Below, piece after piece: positions 49,893 through 62,266 of a stretch of DNA of 64,000 nucleotides. Each line of letters starts with the position of its first letter. Within the stretch, counting starts at the first letter, position 1. Below the pieces are notes generated by a model. It saw only the letters and a list, made by a program, of their open reading frames with translations. It did not search any database and was not told the origin of the DNA. This stretch comes from Hydractinia symbiolongicarpus (Eukaryota; Cnidaria; Hydrozoa; Anthoathecata; Hydractiniidae): the NCBI RefSeq assembly GCF_029227915.1, contig NC_079885.1, forward strand, positions 2,294,001 to 2,358,000, in the 5' to 3' direction. The position numbers and the translations under genes are program-made.

Positions 49893-51106
49893 TCGTTTTG
49901 GAAATGAGTTTACTCACAGGGTACTTTCTTTGTATACATTCGACTATACGGGCGAAGCCCGGGATTTACTGGAAATCGCGGTTTTGGTTTGCCGGCGATT
50001 AAACCACTTTCATTAAGCGTCTCATCAAAAATGAAAACATTTCTGAAAACTACAAGTCTCATGCGTTTTAGAGGTGAAAAAATAATTTAAAAAATCGTTC
50101 GGGAAATGAGTTTACTCCCTGGGATTTTTCTTTGTATACTTTTGAATATACGGGCCGAGTCCGGGAGTTACGGGAAGTCGTGAGTTTTCGTTTGCCGGCG
50201 ATTAAACTTCTTTTATTCAGCGTCTCATCAAAAATGAAAACATTTTTAAAAACTACAAGTCTCACGCGTTTTAGTGGTGAAAAAATAATTTAAAAAATCG
50301 TTCGGGAAATGAGTTTACTCCCTGGGTACTTTCTTTGTATACTTTTGACTATACGGGCCCAGTCCGGGATTTACGGAAATCGCGGGTTTTCGTGTGCCGG
50401 CGATTAAACTTCTTTTATTCAGCGTCCCATCAAAAATGAAAACATTTTTGAAAACTACAAGTCTCATGCGTTTTAGTGGTGAAAAGATAATTTAAAAAAT
50501 CATTTTGGAAATGAGTTTACTCACAGGGTACTTTCTTTGTATACATTCGACTATACGGGCCAAGCCCGGGATTTACGGGAAATCGGCTGTTTTCGTTTGC
50601 CGGCGATTAAACCACTTTCACTAAGAGTCTCATCAAAAATGAAAACATTTCTGAAAACTACAAGTCTCATGCGTTTTAGTTGTGAAAAGATAATATAAAA
50701 AATCGTTTTGGAAATGAGTTTACTCACAGGGTACTTTCTTTGTATACATTCGGCAATAAGGGCCAAACCCGGGATTTACAGGAAATCGCGGGTTTTCGTT
50801 TGCCGGCTATTAAACCACATTCATTAAGCGTCTCATCAAAAATGAAAACATTTCTGAAAACTACAAGTCTCATGGGCTTTAGTGGTGAAATAATAATTTA
50901 AAAAATCGTTCGGGAAATGAGTTTACTCCCTGGGTACTTTCTTTGTATATTTTGACTATACGGGCCGAGTCCGGGTTTACGGGAAATCGCAGGTTTTCGT
51001 TTGCCGGCGATTAAACTCCTTTTATTCAGCGTCTCATCAAAAATGAAAACATTTTTGAAAACTACAAGTCTCATTCGTTTTAGTGGTGAAAAGATAATTT
51101 AAAAAA
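49893..51106. repeat. Zone IV hexamer copy 2 (W-X-Y-J-K-L, 1214 bp)
   Basis: W 49893, X 50095, Y 50298, J 50500, K 50703, L 50906. Same order and length as the preceding 1214 bp, with a few changes (GGGATTTTTC in X, TCATTTTGG at the start of J, GGCCAAACCC in K). L ends CATTCGTTTTAGTGG, unlike copy 1. Confidence 0.88.
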
Positions 51107-52120
51107 TCGTTTTGGAAATGAGTTTACTCACGGGGTACTTTCTTTGTATACATTCGACTATACGGGCCAAGCCCGGGATTTACGTGAAATCGCGGGTTTT
51201 CGTTTGCCGGCGATTAAACCTCTTTCATTAAGCGTCTCATCAAAAATAAAGACATTTTTAAAAACTACAAGTCTCATGCGTTTTAGTGGTGAAAAAATAA
51301 TTTAAAAAAGCGTTCGGGAAATGAGTTTACTCCCTGGGTACTTTCTTTGTATACTTTTGACTATACGGACCAAGCCCGGGATTTACGGGAAATCGCGGGT
51401 TTTTGTTTGCCGGCGATTAAACTTCTTTTATTCAGCGTCTCATCAAAAATGAAAACACTTTTAAAAACTACAAGTCTCACGCGTTTTAGTGGTGAAAAAA
51501 TAATTTAAAAAATCGTCCTGGAAATGAGTTTACTCACAGGGTACTTTCTTTGTAAACATTCGACTATACGGGCCAAGCCCGGGATTTACAGGAAATCACG
51601 GGTTTTCGTTTCCCGGCGATTAAAGCTCTTTCATTAAGCGTCTCATCAAAAATGAAAACATTTTTAAAAACTACAAGTCTCATGCGTTTTAGTGGTGAAA
51701 AAATAATTTAAAAAATCGTTCTGGAAATGAGTTTAATCACAGGGTACTTTCTTTGTAAACATTCGACTATACGGGACAAGCCCGGGATTTAGGGAAATCG
51801 TGGTATTTCGTTTGCCGGCGATTAAACCTCTTTCATTAAGCGCCTCATTAAAAATGAAAACATTTTTGGAAACTACAAGTCTCATTCGTTCTAGTGGTGC
51901 AGAAATAATTTGAAAAATCGTTCGGGTAATCAGTTTACTCCCTGGGTACTTTCTTTATATACATTCAACTATACGGACCAAGCCCGGGATTTACGGGAAA
52001 TCGCGGGTTTTCGTTTGCCGGCGATTAAACTTCTTTTATTCAGCGTCTCATCAAAAATGAAAACACTTTTGAAAACTACAAGTCTCACGCGTTTTAGTGG
52101 TGAAAAAATAATTTAAAAAA
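51107..52120. repeat. Zone IV transition with pentamer types (5 monomers, 1014 bp)
   Basis: Monomers at 51107 (mixed, with CACGGGGTAC and ATAAAGACATT), 51310 (starts like Y, then GGACCAAGCCCGGG and CACTTTT as E), 51513 (A-like, TCGTCCTGG), 51716 (D) and 51918 (E with CGGGTAATCAG). Clear Zone I types therefore reappear about 39 kb from their main domain. Confidence 0.84.
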
Positions 52121-54352
52121 TCGTTCTGGAAATGAGTTTAGTCACATGGTACTTTCTTTGTATACATTCGACTATACGGGCCAAGCCCGGGATTTACAGG
52201 AAATCACGGGTTTTCGTTTGCCGGTGATTAAACCTCTTTTATTAAGCGTCTCATCAAAAATGAAAACATTTTTAAAAACTACAAGTCTCATGCGTTTTAG
52301 TGGTGAAAAAATAATTTAAAAAATCGTTCCGGAAATGAGTTTACTCACAGGGTACTTTCTTTGTATACATTCGACTATACGAGCCAAGCCCGGGATTTAC
52401 AGGAAATCGCGGGTTTTCGTTTGCCGGCGAATAAACCTCTTTCATTAAGCGTCTCATCAAAAATAAAAACATTTTTGAAAACTACAAGTCTCACGCGTTT
52501 TAGTGGTGAAAAAAAAAATTTAAAAAATCGTTCGGGAAATGAGTTCACACCCTGGGTACTTTCTTTGTATACATTCGACTATACGGGCCAAGCCCGGGAT
52601 TTACGTGAAATCGCGGGTTTTCGTTTGCCGGCGATTAAACCTCTTTCATTAAGCGTCTCATCAAAAATGAAAACATTTTTCAAAAAATAAAAGTCTCATG
52701 CGTTTTAGTGGTGAAAAAATAATTTAAAAAATCGTTCGGGAAATGAGTTTGCTCCCTGGGTACTTTCTTTGTATACATTCGACTATACGGGACGAGTCCG
52801 GGAGTTACGGGAAGTCGTGAGTTTTCGTTTGCCGGCGATTAAACTTCCTTTATTCAGCGTCTCATCAAAAATGAAAACATTTTTAAAAACTACAAGTCTC
52901 ATGCGTTTTAGTGGTGAAAAAATAATTTAAAAAATCGTTCGGGAAATGAGTTTACTCCCTGGGTACTTTCTTTGTATACTTTTGACTATACGGGCCCAGT
53001 CCGGGATTTACGGAAATCGCGGGTTTTCGTGTGCCGGCGATTAAACTTCTTTTATTCAGCGTCCCATCAAAAATGAAAACATTTTTGAAAACTACAAGTC
53101 TCATGCGTTTTAGTGGTGAAAAGATAATTTAAAAAATCGTTTTGGAAATGAGTTTACTCACAGGGTACTTTCTTTGTATACATTCGACTATACGGGCTAA
53201 GCCCGGGATTTACGGGAAATCGCGGGTTTTCGTTTGCCAGGGATTAAACCACTTTCACTAAGAGTCTCATCAAAAATGAAAACATTTCTGAAAACTACAA
53301 GTCTCATGCGTTTTAGTTGTGAAAAGATAATATAAGAAATCGTTTTGGAAATGAGTTTACTCATAGGTTACTTTCTTTGTATACATTCGACAATAAGGGC
53401 CAAGCCCGGGATTTACAGGAAATCGCGGGTTTTCGTTTGCCGGCTATTAAACCACATTCATTAGGCGTCTCATCAAAAATGAAAACATTTCTGAAAACTA
53501 CAAGTCTCATGGGCTTTAGTGGTGAAATAATAATTTTAAAAAATCGTTCGGGAAATGAGTTTACTCCCTGGGTACTTTCTTTGTATATTTTGACTATACG
53601 GGCCGAGTCCGGGTTTACGGGATATCGCAGGTTTTCGTTTGCCGGCGATTAAACTCCTTTTATCCAGCGTCTCATCAAAAATGAAAACACTTTTAAAAAC
53701 TACAAGTCTCACGCGTTTTAGTGGTGAAAAAAAAAATTTAAAAAATCGTTCGGGAAATGAGTTCACACCCTGGGTACTTTCTTTGTATACATTCGACTAT
53801 ACGGGCCAAGCCCGGGATTTACGTGAAATCGCGGGTTTTCGTTTGCCGGCGATTAAACCTCTTTCATTAAGCGTCTCATCAAAAATGAAAATATTTTTGA
53901 AAAATAAAAGTCTCATGCGTTTTAGTGGTGAAAAAATAATTTAAAAAATCGTTCGGGAAATGAGTTTACTCCCTGGGTACTTTCTTTGTATACATTCGAC
54001 TATACGGGACGAGCCCGGGAGTTACGGGAAGTCGTGAGTTTTCGTTTGCCGGCGATTAAACTTCCTTTATTCAGCGTCTCATCAAAAATGAAAACATTTT
54101 TAAAAAATACAAGTCTCATGCGTTTTAGTGGTGAAAAAATAATTTAAAAATCGTTCGGGAAATGAGTTTACTCCCTGGGTACTTTCTTTGTATACTTTTG
54201 ACTATACGAGCCCAGTCCGGGATTTACGGAAATCGCGGGTTTTCGTGTGCCGGCGAATAAACTTCTTTTATTCAGCGTCCCATCAGAAATGAAAATATTT
54301 TTGAAAACTACAAGTCTCATGCGTTTTAGTGGTGAAAAGATAATTTAAAAAA
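52121..54352. repeat. Zone IV 11-mer unit (2232 bp)
   Basis: A 52121, B 52324, C 52528, X-like 52732 (GGGACGAGTCCGGGAG, CTTCCTTTATTCAGC), Y 52935, J 53137, K 53340, L/E hybrid 53544, C 53746, X-like 53949, Y 54151. The hybrid is L up to CTCCTTTTATCC and E afterwards (CACTTTTAAAAAC, TCTCACGCG). C has the marker GAGTTCACACCC. Confidence 0.86.
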
Positions 54353-56787
54353 TCGTTTTGGAAATGAGTTTACTCACAGGGTACTTTCTTTGTATACATT
54401 CGACTATACGGGCCAAGCCCGGGATTTACAGGAAATCACGGGTTTTCGTTTGCCGGTGATTAAACCTCTTTTATTAAGCGTCTCAACAAAAATGAAAACA
54501 TTTTTAAAAACTACAAGTCTCATGCGTTTTAGTGGTGAAAAAATAATTTAAAAAATCGTTCTGGAAATGAGTTTACTCACAGGGTACTTTCTTTGTATAC
54601 ATTCGACTATACGAGCCAAGCCCGGGATTTACAGGAAATCGCGGGTTTTCGTTTGCCGGCGAATAAACCTCTTTCATTAAGCGTCTCATCAAAAATAAAA
54701 ACATTTTTGAAAACTACAAGTCTCACGCGTTTTAGTGGTGAAAAAAAAAATTTAAAAAATCGTTCGGGAAATGAGTTCACACCCTGGGTACTTTCTTTGT
54801 ATACATTCGACTATACGGGCCAAGCCCGGGATTTACGTGAAATCGCGGGTTTTCGTTTGCCGGCGATTAAACCTCTTTCATTAAGCGTCTCATCAAAAAT
54901 GAAAACATTTTTGAAAAATAAAAGTCTCATGCGTTTTAGTGGTGAAAAAATAATTTAAAAAATCGTTCGGGAAATGAGTTTGCTCCCTGGGTACTTTCTT
55001 TGTATACATTCGACTATACGGGACGAGTCCGGGAGTTACGGGAAGTCGTGAGTTTTCGTTTGCCGGCGATTAAACTTCCTTTATTCAGCGTCTCATCAAA
55101 AATGAAAACATTTTTAAAAACTGCAAGTCTCATGCGTTTTAGTGGTGAAAAAATAATTTAAAAAATCGTTCGGGAAATGAGTTTACTCCCTGGGTACTTT
55201 CTTTGTATACTTTTGACTATACGGGCCCAGTCCGGGATTTACGGAAATCGCGGGTTTTCGTGTGCCGGCGATTAAACTTCTTTTATTCAGCGTCCCATCA
55301 AAAATGAAAAAATTTTTGAAAACTACAAGTCTCATGCGTTTTAGTGGTGAAAAGATAATTTAAAAAATCGTTTTGGAAATGAGTTTACTCACAGGGTACT
55401 TTCTTTGTATACATTCGACTATACGGGCTAAGCCCGGGATTTACGGGAAATCGCGGGTTTTCGTTTGCCGGCGATTAAACCACTTTCACTAAGAGTCTCA
55501 TCAAAAATGAAAACATTTCTGAAAACTACAAGTCTCATGCGTTTTAGTTGTGAAAAGATAATATAAGAAATCGTTTTGGAAATGAGTTTACTCACAGGTT
55601 ACTTTCTTTGTATACATTCGACAATAAGGGCCAAGCCCGGGATTTACAGGAAATCGCGGGTTTTCGTTTGCCGGCTATTAAACCACATTCATTAAGCGTC
55701 TCATCAAAAATGAAAACATTTCTGAAAACTACAAGTCTCATGGGCTTTAGTGGTGAAATAATAATTTTAAAAAATCGTTCGGGAAATGAGTTTACTCCCT
55801 GGTTACTTTCTTTGTATATTTTGACTATACGGGCCGAGTCCGGGTTTACGGGATATCGCAGGTTTTCGTTTGCCGGCGATTAAACTCCTTTTATTCAGCG
55901 TCTCATCAAAAATGAAAACATTTTTGAAAACTACAAGTCTCATTCGTTTTAGTGGTGAAAAGATAATTTAAAAAATCGTTCGGGTAATCAGTTTACTCCC
56001 TGGGTACTTTCTTTATATACATTCAACTATACGGACCAAGCCCGGGATTTACGGGAAATCGTGGGTTTTCGTTTGCCGGCGATTAAACTTCTTTTATTCA
56101 ACGTCTCATCAAAAATGAAAACACTTTTAAAAACTACAAGTCTCACGCGTTTTAGTGGTGAAAAAAAAAATTTAAAAAATCGTTCGGGAAATGAGTTCAC
56201 ACCCTGGGTACTTTCTTTGTATACATTCGACTATACGGGCCAAGCCCGGGATTTACGTGAAATCGCGGGTTTTCGTTTGCCGGCGATTAAACCTCTTTCA
56301 TTAAGGGTCTCATCAAAAATGAAAACATTTTTGAAAAATAAAAGTCTCATGCGTTTTAGTGGTGAAAAAATAATTTAAAAAATCGTTCGGAAAATGAGTT
56401 TACTCCCTGGGTACTTTCTTTGTATACATTCGACTATACGGGACGAGTCCGGGAGTTACGGGAAGTCGTGAGTTTTCGTTTGCCGGCGATTAAACTTCCT
56501 TTATTCGGCGTCTCATCAAAAATGAAAACATTTTTAAAAAATACAAGTCTCATGCGTTTTAGTGGTGAAAAAATAATCTAAAAAATCGTTCGGGAAATGA
56601 GTTTACTCCCTGGGTACTTTCTTTGTATACTTTTGACTATACGGGCCCAGTCCGGGATTTACGGAAATCGCGGGTTTTCGTGTGCCGGCGATTAAACTTC
56701 TTTTATTCAGCGTCCCATCAAAAATGAAAACATTTTTGAAAACTACAAGTCTCATGCGTTTTAGTGGTGAAAAGATAATTTAAAAAA
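54353..56787. repeat. Zone IV 12-mer unit (2435 bp)
   Basis: A-B-C-X-Y-J-K-L-E-C-X-Y, with A at 54353, C at 54760, X-like at 54963, E at 55976, C at 56180, X-like at 56383 and Y at 56586. It matches the preceding unit at an offset of 2231-2232 up to L. Here L and E are both complete, showing the state before the fusion at 53544. Confidence 0.86.
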
Positions 56788-57801
56788 TCGTTTTGGAAAT
56801 GAGTTTACTCACAGGGTACATTTTTTGTATACATTCGACTATACGGGCTAAGCCCGGGATTTACGGGAAATCGCGGGTTTTCGTTTGCCGGCGATTAAAC
56901 CACTTTCACTAAGAGTCTCATCAAAAATGAAAACATTTCTGAAAACTACAAGTCTCATGCGTTTTAGTTGTGAAAAGATAATATAAAAAATCGTTTTGGA
57001 AATGAGTTTACTCACAGGGTACTTTCTTTGTATACATTCGACAATAAGGGCCAAGCCCGTGATTTACAGGAAATCGCGGGTTTTCGTTTGCCGGCTATTA
57101 AACCACATTCATTAGGCGTCTCATCAAAAATGAAAACATTTCTGAAAACTACAAGTCTCATTCGTTTTAGTGGTGAAAAGATAATTTAAAAAATCGTTTT
57201 GGAAATGAGTTTACTCACAGGGTACTTTCTTTGTATACATTCGACTATACGGGACAAGACCGGGATTTAGGGAAATCGTGGTATTTCGTTTGCCGGCGAT
57301 TAAACCTCTTTCATTAAGCGCCTCATTAAAAATGAAAACATTTTTGGAAACTACAAGTCTCATTCGTTCTAGTGGTGCAGAAATAATTTGAAAAATCGTT
57401 CGGGTAATCAGTTTACTCCCTGGGTACTTTCTTTATATACATTCAACTATACGGGCCAAGCCCGGGATTTACGTGAAATCGCGGGTTTTTGTTTGCAGGC
57501 GATTAAACCTCTTTCATTAAGCGTCTCATCAAAAATTAAAACATTTTTCAAAAATACAAGTCTCATGCGTTTTAGTGGTGAAAAAATAATATAAAAAATC
57601 GTTCGGGAAATGAGTTTACTCCCTGGGTACTTTCTTTGTATACTTTTGACTATACGAGCCGAGTCCGGGGTTTACGGGAAAATGCGGGTTTTCGTTTGCC
57701 GGCGATTAAACTTCTTTTAATCAGCGTCTCATCAAAAATGAAAAGATTTTTAAAAACTACAAGTCTTATGCGTTTTAGTGGTGAAAAAATAATTTAAAAA
57801 A
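56788..57801. repeat. Zone IV/V transition (J-K-D-E/U-V, 1014 bp)
   Basis: J 56788, K 56991 with an L-type tail (CATTCGTTTTAGTGG), D 57194 (GGGACAAGACCGGG, TTTAGGGAAATCGTGG), E/U hybrid 57396 (CGGGTAATCAG, then TTACGTGAAATCG and GTTTGCAGG), V-like 57599. Pieces of three HOR families meet here. Confidence 0.83.
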
Positions 57802-58410
57802 TCGTTCTGGAAATGAGTTTACTCACAGGTTACTTTCTTTGTATACATTCGACTATACGGGACAAGCCCGGGATTTACAGGAAATCGCGGGTTTTCGTTT
57901 GCCGGCGATTAAACTTCTTTCATCAAGGGTCTCATCAAAAATAAAAACATTTTTGAAAACTACAAGTCTCATGCGTTTTAGTGGTGAAAAAAAAATTTAA
58001 AAAATCGTTCGGGAAATGAGTTTACACCCTAGGTACTTTCTTTGTATACATTCGACTATACGGGCCAAGCCCGTGATTTACGTGAAATCGCGGGTTTTTG
58101 TTTGCCGGCGATTAAACCTCTTTCATTAAGCGTCTCATCAAAAATGAAAACATTTTTGAAAACTACAAGTCTCATGCGTTTTAGTGGTGAAAAAATAATA
58201 TAAAAAATCGTTTGGGAAATGAGTTTACTCCCTGGGTACTTTCTTCGTATACTTTTGATTATACGGGCCGAGTCCGGGGTTTACGGGAAATGGCGGGTTT
58301 TCGTTTGCGGGCGATTAAACTTCTTTTAATCAGCGTCTCATCAAAAATGAAAACATTTTTGAAAACTACAAGTCTCATGCGTTTTAGTGGTAAAAAGATA
58401 ATTTAAAAAA
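57802..58410. repeat. Zone V trimer 1
   Basis: Alpha-beta-gamma, 609 bp. Beta has ACACCCTAGG and GCCCGTGATTTACG. Gamma has TTTGCGGGCG. Beta and gamma share these variants with the trimers at 61049 and 61658. Confidence 0.88.
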
Positions 58411-59019
58411 TCGTTCTGGAAATGAGTTTACTCACAGGTTACTTTCTTTGTATACACTCGACTATACGTGCCAAGCCCGGGATTTACAGGAAATCGCGGG
58501 TTTTCGTTTGCCGGCGATTAAACCTCTTTCATTAAGCGTCTCATCAAAAATAAAAACATTTTTGAAAACTACAAGTTTCATGCGTTTTAGTGGTGAAAAA
58601 AAAATTTAAAAAATCGTTCGGGAAATGAGATTACACCTTAGGTACTTTCTTTGTATACATTCGACTATACGGGCCAAGCCCGGGATTTACGTGAAATCGC
58701 GGGTTTTTGTTTGCCGGCGATTAAACCTCTTTCATTAAGCGTCTCATCAAAAATGAAAACATTTTTGAAAACTACAAGTCTCATGCGTTTTAGTGGTGAA
58801 AAAATAATATAAAAAATCGTTCGGGAAATGAGTTTACTCCCTGGGTACTTTCTTCGTATACTTTTGACTATACGGGCCGAGTCCGGGGTTTACGGGAAAT
58901 GGCGGGTTTTCGTTTGCCGGCGATTAAACTTCTTTTAATCAGCGTCTCATCAAAAATGAAAACATTTTTAAAAACTACAAGTCTTATGCGTTTTAGTGGT
59001 AAAAAGATAATTTAAAAAA
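58411..59019. repeat. Zone V trimer 2
   Basis: Alpha-beta-gamma, 609 bp. Alpha has TACACTCGACTATACGTGCC. Beta has GAGATTACACCTTAGG. Confidence 0.88.
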
Positions 59020-59830
59020 TCGTTCTGGAAATGAGTTTTCTCACAGGTTACTTTCTTTGTACACATTCGACTATACGGGACAAGCCCGGGATTTACAGGA
59101 AATCGCGGGTTTTCGTTTGCCGGCGATTAAACCTCTTTTATTAAGGGTCTCATCAAAAATAAAAACATTTTTGAAAACTACAAGTTTCATGCGTTTTAGT
59201 GGTGAAAAAAAAATTTAAAAAATCGTTCGGGAAATGAGTTTACACCTTAGGTACTTTCTTTGTATACATTCGACTATACGGGCCAAGCCCGGGATTTACG
59301 TGAAATCGCGGGTTTTTGTTTGCCGGCGATTAAACCTCTTTCATTAAGCGTCTCATCAAAAATGAAAACATTTTTGAAAACTACAAGTTTCATGCGTTTT
59401 AGTGGTGAAAAAAAAATTTAAAAAATCGTTCGGGAAATGAGTTTACACCTTAGGTACTTTCTTTGTATACATTCGACTATACGGGCCAAGCCCGGGATTT
59501 ACGTGAAATCGCGGGTTTTTGTTTGCCGGCGATTAAACCTCTTTCATTAAGCGTCTCATCAAAAATGAAAACATTTTTGAAAACTACAAGTCTCATGCGT
59601 TTTAGTGGTGAAAAATAATATAAAAAATCGTTCGGGAAATGAGTTTACTCCCTGGGTACTTTCTTCGTATACCTTTGACTATACGAGCCGAGTCCGAGGT
59701 TTACGGGAAATGGGGGGTTTTCGTTCGCCGGCGATTAAACTTCTTTTAATCAGCGTCTCATCAAAAATGAAAACATTTTTAAAAACTACAAGTCTTATGC
59801 GTTTTAGTGGTGAAAAAATAATTTAAAAAA
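59020..59830. repeat. Zone V unit 3, expanded tetramer (alpha-beta-beta-gamma, 811 bp)
   Basis: Alpha 59020, beta 59223, beta 59426, gamma 59628. The two betas are adjacent and nearly identical, each with TTACACCTTAGG. This is the only departure from the trimer in the zone. The joint after the second beta lacks one A (GTGAAAAATAATAT). Confidence 0.9.
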
Positions 59831-60439
59831 TCGTTCTGTAAATGAGTTTTCTCACAGTTTACTTTCTTTGTACACATTCGACTATACGGGACAGGCCCGG
59901 GATTTACAGAAAATCGCGGGTTTTCGTTTGCCGGCGATTAAACCTCTTTTATTAAAGGTCTCATCAAAAATAAAAACATTTTTGAAAACTACAAGTCTCA
60001 TGCGTTTTAGTGGTGAAAAAAAAATTTAAAAAATCGTTCGGGAAATGAGTTTACACCTTAGGTACTTTCTTTGTATACATTCGACTATACGGGCCAAGCC
60101 CGGGATTTACGTGAAATCGCGGGTTTTTGTTTGCCGGCGATTAAACCTCTTTCATTAAGCGTCTCATCAAAAATGAAAACATTTTTGAAAACTACAAGTC
60201 TCATGCGTTTTAGTGGTGAAAAAATAATATAAAAAATCGTTCGGGAAATGAGTTTACTCCCTGGGTACTTTCTTCGTATACTTTTGACTATACGGGCCGA
60301 GTCCGGGGTTTACGGGAAATGGCGGGTTTTCGTTTGCCGGCGATTAAACTTCTTTTAATCAGCGTCTCATCAAAAATGAAAACATTTTTAAAAACTACAA
60401 GTCTTATGCGTTTTAGTGGTGAAAAAATAATTTAAAAAA
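59831..60439. repeat. Zone V trimer 4
   Basis: 609 bp. Alpha is the most diverged in the zone: CTGTAAATGAG, CACAGTTTAC, GACAGGCCCGGG, TTACAGAAAATCG, TTAAAGGTCTC. Confidence 0.88.
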
Positions 60440-61048
60440 TCGTTCTGGAAATGAGTTTTCTCACAGGTTACTTTCTTTGTATACATTCGACTATACGGGA
60501 CAAGCCCGGGATTTACAGGAAATCGCAGGTTTTCGTTTGCCGGCGATTAAACCTCTTTTATTAAGGGTCTCATCAAAAATAAAAACATTTTTGAAAACTA
60601 CAAGTCTCATGCGTTTTAGCGGTGAAAAAAAAATTTAAAAAATCGTTCGGGAAATGAGTTTACACCTTAGGTACTTTCTTTGTATACATTCGACTATACG
60701 GGCCAAGCCCGGGATTTACGTGAATTCGCGGGTTTTTGTTTGCCGGCGATTAAACCTCTTTCATTAAGCGTCTCATCAAAAATGAAAACATTTTTGAAAA
60801 CTACAAGTCTCATGCGTTTTAGTGGTGAAAAAATAATATAAAAAATCGTTCGGGAAATGAGTTTACTCCCTGGGTACTTTCTTCGTATACTTTTGACTAT
60901 ACGGGCCGAGTCCGGGGTTTACGGGAAATGGCGGGTTTTCGTTTGCCGGCGATTAAACTTCTTTTAATCAGCGTCTCATCAAAAATGAAAACATTTTTAA
61001 AAACTACAAGTCTTATGCGTTTTAGTGGTGAAAAAATAATTTAAAAAA
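60440..61048. repeat. Zone V trimer 5
   Basis: Alpha-beta-gamma, 609 bp. Beta has TTACGTGAATTCGCGG, creating a GAATTC site not seen in neighbouring betas. Confidence 0.88.
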
Positions 61049-61657
61049 TCGTTCTGGAAATGAGTTTTCTCACAGGTTACTTTCTTTGTATACATTCGAC
61101 TATACGGGACAAGCCCGGGATTTACAGGAAATCGCGGGTTTTCTTTTGCCGGCGATTAAACCTCTTTCATTAAGGGTCTCATCAAAAATAAAAATATTTT
61201 TGAAAACTACAAGTCTCATGCGTTTTAGTGGTGAAAAAAAAATTTAAAAAATCGTTCGGGAAATGAGTTTACACCCTAGGTACTTTCTTTGTATACATTC
61301 GACTATACGGGCCAAGCCCGTGATTTACGTGAAATCGCGGGTTTTTGTTTGCCGGCGATTAAACCTCTTTCATTAAGCGTCTCATCAAAAATGAAAACAT
61401 TTTTGAAAACTACAAGTCTCATGCGTTTTAGTGGGGAAAAAATAATATAAAAAATCGTTCGGGAAATGAGTTTATTCCCTGGGTACATTCTTCGTATACT
61501 TTTGACTATACGGGCCGAGTCCGGGGTTTACGGGAAATGGCGGGTTTTCGTTTGCGGGCGATTAAACTTCTTTTAATCAGCGTCTCATCAAAAATGAAAA
61601 CATTTTTGAAAACTACAAGTCTCATGCGTTTTAGCGGTAAAAAGATTATTTAAAAAA
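61049..61657. repeat. Zone V trimer 6
   Basis: Alpha-beta-gamma, 609 bp. Beta has ACACCCTAGG, GCCCGTGATTT and GTGGGGAAAAAATAATAT. Gamma has GGTACATTCTTCG and TTTGCGGGCG. Confidence 0.88.
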
Positions 61658-62266
61658 TCGTTCTGGAAATGAGTTTACTCACAGGTTACTTTCTTTGTAT
61701 ACATTCGACTATACGGGCCAAGCCCGGGATTTACAGGAAATCGCGGGTTTTCGTTTGCCGGCGATTAAACCTCTTTCATTAAGGGTCTCATCAAAAATAA
61801 AAACATTTTTGAAAACTACAAGTCTCATGCGTTTTAGTGGTGAAAAAAAAAATTATAAAATCGTTCGGGAAATGAGTTTACACCCTAGGTACTTTCTTTG
61901 TATACATTCAACTATACGGGCCAAGCCCGTGATTTACGTGAAATCGCGGGTTTTTGTTTGCCGGCGATTAAACCTCTTTCACTAAGCGTCTCATCAAAAA
62001 TGAAAACACTTTTGAAAACTACAAGTCTCATGCGTTTTAGTGGGGAAAAAATAATATAAAAAATCGTTCGGGAAATGAGTTTACTCCCTGGGTACATTCT
62101 TCGTATACTTTTGACTATACGGGCCGAGTCCGGGGTTTACGGGAAATGGCGGGTTTTCGTTTGCGGGAGATTAAACTTCTTTTAATCAGCGTCTCATCAA
62201 AAATGAAAACATTTTTGAAAACTACAAGTCTCATGCGTTTTAGTGGTAAAAAGATAATTTAAAAAA
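61658..62266. repeat. Zone V trimer 7
   Basis: Alpha-beta-gamma, 609 bp. Shares the GCCCGTGATTT, GTGGGGAAAAAA and GGTACATTC variants with the preceding trimer, so the two form a recent tandem pair. Confidence 0.88.
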
